Part shown: in pieces, positions 58,362-64,000 of the stretch | Layout of the letters: every line of letters starts with the position of its first letter | How positions within the stretch are numbered: the stretch's first letter is position 1 | Source: Cognaticolwellia aestuarii | GTDB lineage: Bacteria > Pseudomonadota > Gammaproteobacteria > Enterobacterales > Alteromonadaceae | DNA: 64,000 nt | Assembly (NCBI RefSeq): GCF_002000025.1 | Contig: NZ_MUZV01000001.1 | Span: 496,001 to 560,000 of the forward strand | Reading direction: 5' to 3' | Translations under genes and position numbers: made by a program | Notes under the pieces: model-generated | What the model was told of the DNA's origin: nothing | What the model saw: only the letters and a program-made list of their open reading frames with translations | Databases searched by the model: none

Positions 58362-59477
58362 TTAGTTTCTAATGTTAGTTAACAGAACCATATCATCACG
58401 ATGAATAACCACTTTACTTGGGCAGCACCCCAGCACAGTAGAGATCTCATCACTTTTCTTACCTTGAATACGCTTTAAGTCACGATAATTGTATTGGCTA
58501 ATACCTTTAGCGATACATTGCTGACTTTTACTATCGAAAACATCAATACAATCACCCACTTTAAAATTGCCACTAACCGCTGAGATACCTGATGGCAGCA
58601 GTGACGCACCTTGCTCGGTTAATGCCCTAACAGCCCCCAAATCTAACATCACCTTACCATTACTTTTTAAGGTGTGTTTTAACCAATGCTTACGCGCTCG
58701 TGTAGCTCCTTGTTGTGCAATAAAGTGGGTGCCGGGATTATCTCCTGATAAAAGCTGTTCAAACACTTCACCACGACTACCATTTAAAATATAGGTTTCG
58801 ATACCATTTTCTACCGCTTTTTCAGCCGCTTGAATTTTTGTTTTCATGCCACCTGTAGCAATGTGATTATTAGTCGCGCCAGCCAAGGCGTAAACAGAGT
58901 CATCTATTTTTGCTATTTCAGGAATTAACTTAGCTTGCGGATTTATACGTGGGTCTTGTTCAAACACACCATCGACATCACTTAAAATAAATAAGCTATC
59001 AGCTTCACTCACTAATGCAACTAATGCCGCTAGGTTATCATTGTCGCCAACCTTTAATTCTTCAGTCGCTACCGTATCATTTTCATTAACAATGGGAATA
59101 ACGCCATTTTCTAACAATATTCTTAAGGTGTTTTTAATATTGATGTAGCGTTGACGGTCTTTTAAGTCGCCATGTGTGATCAACAATTGGCTGCATGGTA
59201 CATCAAAAAAGCGTTGCCAATTTGCCATCATTTGCATCTGACCAACCGAAGCCATCGCTTGTTTTGTCGGGATTGAGGGGTTAGGTGAACCGTGCGTAAT
59301 CAAGCTTCTGCCAGCCGCAACACTACCAGAGGAGACCAAAATAATTTCTTTACCTGCTTGCTGACATTGAGTAATAAAGCGGGCAATAGCGAGTAGGTAT
59401 TTACCGCTACAACCTTTAGCATCAGGAGATACTAAAGCACTGCCAACCTTTATTACTGCACGATTAAATTTCATCAT
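58362..59477 (-). CDS. proB: Glutamate 5-kinase
   Basis: 371 residues. An amino acid kinase domain (about 1-260; VIKVGSALVSP, VSSGSVAAGR, NENDTVATEELKVGDNDNLAALVA) is followed by a C-terminal PUA domain (about 280-365). It phosphorylates glutamate, the first and feedback-regulated step of proline synthesis. AGAGGA is well placed before the first of two tandem ATGs. It heads the proBA operon. Confidence 0.96.
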   Translation of the reverse strand: MMKFNRAVIKVGSALVSPDAKGCSGKYLLAIARFITQCQQAGKEIILVSSGSVAAGRSLITHGSPNPSIPTKQAMASVGQMQMMANWQRFFDVPCSQLLITHGDLKDRQRYINIKNTLRILLENGVIPIVNENDTVATEELKVGDNDNLAALVALVSEADSLFILSDVDGVFEQDPRINPQAKLIPEIAKIDDSVYALAGATNNHIATGGMKTKIQAAEKAVENGIETYILNGSRGEVFEQLLSGDNPGTHFIAQQGATRARKHWLKHTLKSNGKVMLDLGAVRALTEQGASLLPSGISAVSGNFKVGDCIDVFDSKSQQCIAKGISQYNYRDLKRIQGKKSDEISTVLGCCPSKVVIHRDDMVLLTNIRN

Positions 59478-59916
59478 AACTCATCCTCTTTAATATCTGC
59501 TTAGCTTGCCTTGAAAAGTGGTTGCTTTGCAATCACCTTTTGCACTTAATATAGACTTGTTTGCTATTTTCTACTGCTTAATAGCATTAGCACCACCAAG
59601 TCATTATTTTGCTAAGCTGAATTTTCAATTTGTTGCATTATAATCCTAAGCAATAAATTAATGGTGCGTTTTTATCCAATACAATATATCGTTCGCATGC
59701 ACCAATTTATAAGCTCAATAAGGATAAATTAAGTAAAAGCTGGCAACTCAATTAGTGTTTTTGTGACTTTCATCACAATTAATAACGCCACCAACAATAA
59801 GCACATTCTCAGCTTGAGGTAATACTACTGAAATTTTTATCGATTTTTACTGAAAAAAAAGCGAAAAAACATTAATATCCTTCTCAGCATTTGTCTTAAT
59901 TGATTTTTGGTTTTAT
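59478..59916. other. 439-bp divergent region between proBA and the acyltransferase operon
   Basis: No gene is seen. It contains a CRP-like site (listed separately) and, just upstream of proB in its probable leader, an imperfect hairpin with GTGGTTGC/GCAATCAC arms (59518-59536). No other structure was found. Confidence 0.5.
59762..59777. promoter_or_regulatory. Consensus-quality CRP-like site
   Basis: TGTGA-CTTTCA-TCACA has both half-sites of the CRP consensus and the right 6-bp spacer, with A/T-rich flanks. It is centred about 147 bp before the acyltransferase ATG. A -10-like TAATAC at 59820-59825 would place the site near -62, the class I position. Regulation of yihG-ybdG, or of proBA in the other direction, is an inference. 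Confidence 0.6.
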
Positions 59917-60822
59917 ATGTTAAATTTTTTACCTAGCGCCATTACTGGCAGCCTTTCATTTTTACTCTATATTATTAACACGCTGTTTTGGCTTGTACCG
60001 ATATTGGTGTTTTCATTATGTAAAGCCTTAGTGCCTTGGGCTTTATGGCAAAAGTTTTTTAGTTATTTATTGGATCAAATGGCCAGTAATTGGGTGCTAT
60101 TAAACACCTTTAATCAAAAACTGTTCACCAAAACTAAAATGAATGTCACAGGTTTAGAAAAATTAAAAATGAAAGACTGGTATTTGGTCATTAGTAACCA
60201 CCAAAGCTGGGTTGATATTCTTGTATTACAAAGAATTTTGCATGGTCAAATCCCATTTTTAAAATTCTTTCTGAAAAAAGAACTCATCTATGTACCTTTC
60301 TTAGGGTTAGCTTGGTGGGCGCTCGACTTTCCTTTTATGAAACGCTACAGCCAACCTTTTTTAAAGAAAAATCCACACCTCAAAGGTAAAGACATAGAAA
60401 CAACCAAAAAAGCCTGTGAAAAGTTCAAACACAAGCCCGTCAGTGTCATGAACTTCATTGAAGGAACACGCTTTACCAACCAAAAACACCAAAAGCAGAA
60501 TTCGCCATTTAACAGGCTATTAAAACCAAAAGCTGGCGGCATTGGCTTTGTCTTACAAGCAATGAAAGGTAATCTAAGTAAGGTCGTTAATGTCACCATT
60601 TATTATCCTGAGGGCATACCTACTTTTTTTGATTTTTTATCAGGCAAAGTTAAACAGGTGAATATTGCGATTGAAACACAAGATATTGATGATTCGCTTA
60701 AAGGTGATTACGTTAATGATCGCGCTTATAAGATACAGTTTCAAAAGTGGGTTAATCAATTATGGCTTGATAAAGACAAAAAAATGCTTCAGCTTGAAGA
60801 GCAAGCCAAAAAGGAAATGTAA
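59917..60822 (+). CDS. yihG: YihG-type lysophospholipid acyltransferase family protein
   Basis: 301 residues. The acyltransferase motif I is NHQSWVD with H95 and D100 (HX4D); motif III is FIEGTR (E182-R185). RYSQPFLKKNPHLKGKDIETTKKACEKF and the following block track E. coli YihG. Two N-terminal membrane helices (about 10-50). It probably acylates lysophosphatidic-acid-type lipids at the inner membrane. Its stop overlaps the next ATG by one base (TAATG), so it is coupled to the channel gene. Confidence 0.92.
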   Translation: MLNFLPSAITGSLSFLLYIINTLFWLVPILVFSLCKALVPWALWQKFFSYLLDQMASNWVLLNTFNQKLFTKTKMNVTGLEKLKMKDWYLVISNHQSWVDILVLQRILHGQIPFLKFFLKKELIYVPFLGLAWWALDFPFMKRYSQPFLKKNPHLKGKDIETTKKACEKFKHKPVSVMNFIEGTRFTNQKHQKQNSPFNRLLKPKAGGIGFVLQAMKGNLSKVVNVTIYYPEGIPTFFDFLSGKVKQVNIAIETQDIDDSLKGDYVNDRAYKIQFQKWVNQLWLDKDKKMLQLEEQAKKEM

Positions 60823-62087
60823 TGCAAGCTATCATCAGCTCTTGGTTAACTGAACAAGGAATTCATGCATCATACATAGCACTATGTGCTGATGTTATTG
60901 GCTTTGCACTTATTTTAGTATTATGCAGTATCAGCTTTTACATTGCGAAAAACTACGTACTGTTACTGATCCATAAAGTTATAGTGGCATCAAAAAATAC
61001 CTGGGATGATCTGTTATTTGATCATCAAGTATTTTCGCGGATTTCGCTGTTGGTACCTTTCGTTTTACTCTTGCTACTCAGTCCCTTGCTATTAGCTCAA
61101 GATGCTTTACTTGCTAAGGTATTAATAGTAATTGCTAAAATCGGCCTTTGTTTTCAAATTGCTCGCAGCGTTAGCTCGGTACTTAACGTGATTAATAGCC
61201 TTTATCGGCAAACAGCAAGCGAACGTTATTTGCCCTTAAACTCAACCTTACAAGTGATTAAACTTGCGGTGTATTTAGTCGCTAGCATACTAGCGGTATC
61301 ACTAGTACTCGATCGCTCTCCCCTTTATTTATTAAGTGGTTTAGGTGCACTGACGGCGGTATTAATATTAGTTTTTCAAGATACGATTAAAGGTTTAGTT
61401 GCCAGTATACAAATTTCGGCGAACAAAATGGTCGCTCCTGGCGATTGGATTGAGTTACCGAAATATGGTGCGGATGGCGACGTGATTGAAATTGGCTTAA
61501 ATACTGTCAAGGTAAAAAATTTCGATAATACCGTTACAACGGTACCGACATATGCCTTAACTAGTGGCTCATTTAAAAACTGGCGTGGCATGCTTAATTC
61601 TGGCGGTCGACGAATTAAGCGCGCTATTGTTATTGATGTCCGTAGTATTAAATTTTATAACCAAAAGCAGCTTGAGGAACTGAAGTCTGTGCAACTTATC
61701 AGTGACTACCTAGCAAAGAAGCAAGCTGAAATTAAACAAGAAACCGCTCAAGCTATTAGCAATAGTCCGTTAACAGCTGCAACTATAAATACTCGACAGT
61801 TAACCAATATTGGTACTTTTAGAGCTTATATTAATGCTTATTTAAAGCAGCATCGACATGTTCATCATCAGATGACTTGCATGGTAAGACAACTTCCAGC
61901 TACTGAAGTTGGCTTACCGCTAGAGTTATATTTTTTCAGCAATGATCAAAACTGGGTGAACTACGAAGCTATCCAAGCCGATATTTTTGATCACCTCTAT
62001 GCTGCTGCACCGCTGTTTGATTTAAGAGTTTTTCAACATCCAAGTGGCCATGATTGGCAAAGCTCAAAAGTTAACGCTGACGCATAA
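60822..62087 (+). CDS. ybdG: Mechanosensitive channel, MscS family, YbdG type
   Basis: 421 residues, near E. coli YbdG (415). About five N-terminal membrane helices lead to the MscS pore/beta region: GLGALTAVLILVFQDTIKGL, then GDWIELPKYGADGDVIEIGLNTVKVKNFDNT. The C-terminal TNIGTFRAYINAYLKQH and IQADIFDHLYA are YbdG-specific. It opens on membrane tension to relieve osmotic stress. It is translationally coupled to the acyltransferase, linking lipid composition and tension response. It converges with tesB and overlaps it by 17 bp. Confidence 0.93.
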   Translation: MQAIISSWLTEQGIHASYIALCADVIGFALILVLCSISFYIAKNYVLLLIHKVIVASKNTWDDLLFDHQVFSRISLLVPFVLLLLLSPLLLAQDALLAKVLIVIAKIGLCFQIARSVSSVLNVINSLYRQTASERYLPLNSTLQVIKLAVYLVASILAVSLVLDRSPLYLLSGLGALTAVLILVFQDTIKGLVASIQISANKMVAPGDWIELPKYGADGDVIEIGLNTVKVKNFDNTVTTVPTYALTSGSFKNWRGMLNSGGRRIKRAIVIDVRSIKFYNQKQLEELKSVQLISDYLAKKQAEIKQETAQAISNSPLTAATINTRQLTNIGTFRAYINAYLKQHRHVHHQMTCMVRQLPATEVGLPLELYFFSNDQNWVNYEAIQADIFDHLYAAAPLFDLRVFQHPSGHDWQSSKVNADA

Positions 62088-62928
62088 CTCCTTCCTGCAT
62101 AGTTGAGGCAACCAGCAAGCCATCACGGTTAAATATTTGACCTCTTACTAAACCTCTGCCGCCACTAGCTGACGGGCTATCAATGCTATAGAGCAACCAT
62201 TCATCTAAACGAAATGGGCGATGAAACCACATTGAGTGATCTATCGTTGCCAATTGAAAGTTTGGTTGCCAATAACTGACACCATGTGGAAACAGCGCGG
62301 TTGGCAAAAACGAGAAATCAGAGGTATAAGCAAGCAAGTAGGTATGAATGCGAAGGTCATCCGGCAGGCTGCCATTTGCCTTAATCCACATATAACACTT
62401 AGCCTCTGTTTTTTCAGGGTTGAGCCAATTATATTGCTTTACAGCCCTAGTCTCTATCGGCTTCTCAGAAAGAAACTTTCCGCGAATTGTTTCTGGAATA
62501 GCGGCTTGGTTTTCAAAAATAAAATCAGTATATGATTGTAAATCTTCAGGTCCTGGCACCGAAGGCATTGTATCTTGATGATCAAAGCCTTGTTCTTGTT
62601 GTTGAAAAGAAGCTGTCATATAGAAAATAGCTTGGCCATTTTGAATTGCATTAACACGCCGAGTATTAAAGCTACGACCATCACGAATATTTTCGACTTG
62701 ATATACCACAGGTTTACTGGCATCACCGGGTCGTAAAAAATAAGAATGTAAAGAATGCACATTATGCGTTACTGCAACAGTTTCTTGTGCAGCAGATAGC
62801 GCTTGGCCCATTACTTGACCACCAAATAAAGCTTTAAAACCTAAATCTTGGCTTTCGCCACGATAAATGCCTTGCTCAATTCGTTCTAATTTTAATAACG
62901 CGGAAAGATCGTCTAATACCTGGCTCAT
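62071..62928 (-). CDS. tesB: Acyl-CoA thioesterase II
   Basis: 285 residues, matching E. coli TesB (286). It is a double hot-dog protein: GKL-like RIEQGIYRGESQDLGFKALFGGQVMGQAL in the first half, and in the second IDHSMWFHRP with the catalytic Asp, and STMQEGVMR with the catalytic Gln. It hydrolyses medium- and long-chain acyl-CoAs. Its 3' end overlaps ybdG by 17 bp. Confidence 0.96.
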   Translation of the reverse strand: MSQVLDDLSALLKLERIEQGIYRGESQDLGFKALFGGQVMGQALSAAQETVAVTHNVHSLHSYFLRPGDASKPVVYQVENIRDGRSFNTRRVNAIQNGQAIFYMTASFQQQEQGFDHQDTMPSVPGPEDLQSYTDFIFENQAAIPETIRGKFLSEKPIETRAVKQYNWLNPEKTEAKCYMWIKANGSLPDDLRIHTYLLAYTSDFSFLPTALFPHGVSYWQPNFQLATIDHSMWFHRPFRLDEWLLYSIDSPSASGGRGLVRGQIFNRDGLLVASTMQEGVMRQR

Positions 62929-63050
62929 ACAAACATTTACTCTAATTAACCATGATTCAATAAAAAAGATTATAACGTGCTATAACACTAAAAATAAGGT
63001 TATAAATATTAAAACTGTTGATACAAAAAATAATCACTACAAAGTAGCTT

Positions 63051-63074
63051 GCATTTTCAAGTGGCTTGGGTATA
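63051..63074. repeat. Copy of the interspersed repeat end
   Basis: Twenty-four bases identical to 10698-10721, covering GCATTTTCAAGTGGCTTGGG and TATA. No opposite end or interior is recognisable nearby, so this is a solo terminal repeat or a remnant. Confidence 0.75.
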
Positions 63075-63135
63075 TATGCATAAAATACAATTTTATATGT
63101 TGATCTTAACAAAAATCTAATATAAATTCCCATAA

Positions 63136-63149
63136 GTGACTTAGATCAC
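63136..63149. promoter_or_regulatory. CRP-like palindrome upstream of the 84-residue protein gene
   Basis: GTGA-CTTAGA-TCAC is a perfect palindromic half-site pair with CRP spacing, 30 bp before the start codon. A weak promoter (TTGATC 63100-63105, TAAATT 63123-63128) would put it just inside the transcript, a repressing position. Confidence 0.4.
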
Positions 63150-63178
63150 GTTACACAACACTTTATAAAGAGGCCATT

Positions 63179-63433
63179 GTGCACGCAGTTCTTGACCGAG
63201 AAGTCTTACTAGAAAGACGTCAGTATTCACCTGAGCAATCAAGCTTATGGGATAAATTATCGTTGGCACAGAAATTTGCCACCAGTAGCTTAACTCAATT
63301 TGGTTATGATCTTACGTTCATTCGTAGTAGCAAGTCAGGCAATATCGCGGTTTTGTTGTGTGATAATAATGCCGCAACAATTTCTAATGATGGTGAAATA
63401 GACACTTCTCCCAATATCACTATTAGACCGTAA
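63179..63433 (+). CDS. Small conserved-looking protein of unknown function
   Basis: 84 residues starting with GTG; AGAGG lies 5 nt upstream. No signal peptide, membrane segment or known domain is seen. Notable stretches are SLWDKLSLAQKFATSSLTQFGYDLTFIR and NAATISNDGEIDTSPNITIR, which read like a folded small domain. A good ribosome site, possible CRP-like site and terminator argue that it is expressed. I recall similar proteins in other marine Alteromonadales but cannot confirm it. Confidence 0.75.
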   Translation: MHAVLDREVLLERRQYSPEQSSLWDKLSLAQKFATSSLTQFGYDLTFIRSSKSGNIAVLLCDNNAATISNDGEIDTSPNITIRP

Positions 63434-63455
63434 CTTAGCACTTAACTAATGTGAT

Positions 63456-63480
63456 AAAACCGCCAAAAGGCGGTTTTTTT
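63456..63480. terminator. Bidirectional intrinsic terminator
   Basis: AAAACCGCC, loop AAAA, GGCGGTTTTTTT (stem CCGCC 63460-63464, GGCGG 63469-63473). It separates two convergent genes. Confidence 0.85.
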
Positions 63481-63494
63481 TATTGCTTATCTCT

Positions 63495-63965
63495 CTATTT
63501 AGCTAATAGCAATGCTTCGACAAGCATAATAAAACCATTAATATTATTACTCGACCAAGCTCGCTTTATTTCTTTGTTTGACTGGTTAATATAATTACTC
63601 AGCACCTTATAAGTGCCTTTTTGATGACCTTCATATACTTTTTTAATTGATGTCTGTAATTTACCTTTTGCTCGAACACTGTCGTTAAAAATAGTCGCGT
63701 AATTATTAATCATTGGCGCAATAATATCATGCATTTCAGTTTTATCATCCGAGGCGGACCGCAACGCAATAAAGCGCTGCTTAACAATTTCCTCATTACG
63801 CTGAGCAATAATAGCCATCATATCAACATAGGCTTTATTCTCTTTTTTTGTTGCTGATATATCTCTTTTCATCAAAATAATTTCACGTTGCAAGTTTTCG
63901 GCCTTAAAGAAAAAGTAAATACTCACTGCAACAAACATTGCGATAATAGCTAAAACAAAAATCAT
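63495..63965 (-). CDS. Membrane-anchored coiled-coil protein of unknown function
   Basis: 156 residues. An N-terminal membrane helix (about 2-21, FVLAIIAMFVAVSIYFFF) is followed by a charged, heptad-rich region (about 22-70) that should form a coiled coil, and a helical C-terminal part. No known domain is recognised. AGGT lies 7 nt before the ATG. The upstream end is at the window edge, so its operon context is unknown. Confidence 0.75.
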   Translation of the reverse strand: MIFVLAIIAMFVAVSIYFFFKAENLQREIILMKRDISATKKENKAYVDMMAIIAQRNEEIVKQRFIALRSASDDKTEMHDIIAPMINNYATIFNDSVRAKGKLQTSIKKVYEGHQKGTYKVLSNYINQSNKEIKRAWSSNNINGFIMLVEALLLAK

Positions 63966-64000
63966 GATTTTACCTGGGGTTAAATAGTTTAATTACTTAG

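Noticed and set aside
1-64000. CRISPR arrays, tRNA or rRNA genes, prophage
   Set aside because: No regularly spaced direct repeats, cloverleaf-like sequence, rRNA segment or phage structural gene was noticed on either strand.

Overview
The window is an AT-rich chromosomal segment (about 40% GC by eye) from a marine gammaproteobacterium. The best guess is Alteromonadales, family Colwelliaceae (Colwellia or Thalassotalea type). The reasons are close to enteric-type protein sequences throughout (SpoT, Rep, IlvC, UbiE, GreB), conserved operons in gammaproteobacterial order (gmk-rpoZ-spoT-trmH-recG, ubiE-ubiJ-ubiB, ilvGMEDA, ilvY/ilvC, proBA), many signalling proteins and a TonB receptor. The genus is inferred. 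I see no rRNA, tRNA, CRISPR array, prophage or intact insertion sequence.

Layout. 1-3.4 kb: a solute:sodium symporter pair (large subunit cut by the window edge) divergent from a cNMP/CBS/DUF294 regulator and a DEDDh exonuclease. 3.5-10.4 kb: an RRM protein, GreB, an M16 lipoprotein peptidase, an SDR, a periplasmic cyclophilin and a DUF445 protein. 10.46-10.72 kb: a mobile-looking repeat with terminal inverted repeats; its end sequence recurs at 63.05 kb. 11-16.7 kb: an aromatic/aspartate aminotransferase, two membrane proteins and a TonB-dependent receptor. 17.2-25 kb: a 2230-residue hybrid kinase (degenerate Ser/Thr kinase, AAA ATPase, GAF, HisKA/HATPase, two REC, Hpt) followed by a REC-GGDEF protein. 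25-35.4 kb: gmk, rpoZ, spoT, ridA, trmH, recG, then ubiE-ubiJ-ubiB and a yehS homologue. 35.5-43.4 kb: a periplasmic solute-binding protein, a GGDEF membrane protein, rep, ubiK, a two-gene unit of a membrane-spanning XRE regulator plus an exported HExxH protein, and a DUF418 protein. 43.5-54.7 kb: branched-chain amino acid synthesis, with ilvGMEDA preceded by a leader peptide and attenuator, comM divergent from it, then ilvY divergent from ilvC. 54.9-64 kb: ppnP, a TPR-GGDEF protein, proBA, a YihG-type acyltransferase with a YbdG-type channel, tesB and two uncharacterised genes.

Most genes are housekeeping. The parts most worth a second look are: (1) the ilv attenuator, where a leader peptide with 11 of 24 Ile/Val/Leu residues and mutually exclusive hairpins can be read directly; (2) the XRE-transmembrane regulator and exported HExxH protein with overlapping reading frames (40.2-41.5 kb), a candidate uncharacterised envelope-signalling pair with a nearby inverted repeat; (3) the pseudokinase-like head of the giant hybrid kinase; (4) the interspersed repeat; and (5) several strong inverted repeats and CRP-like sites in intergenic DNA.
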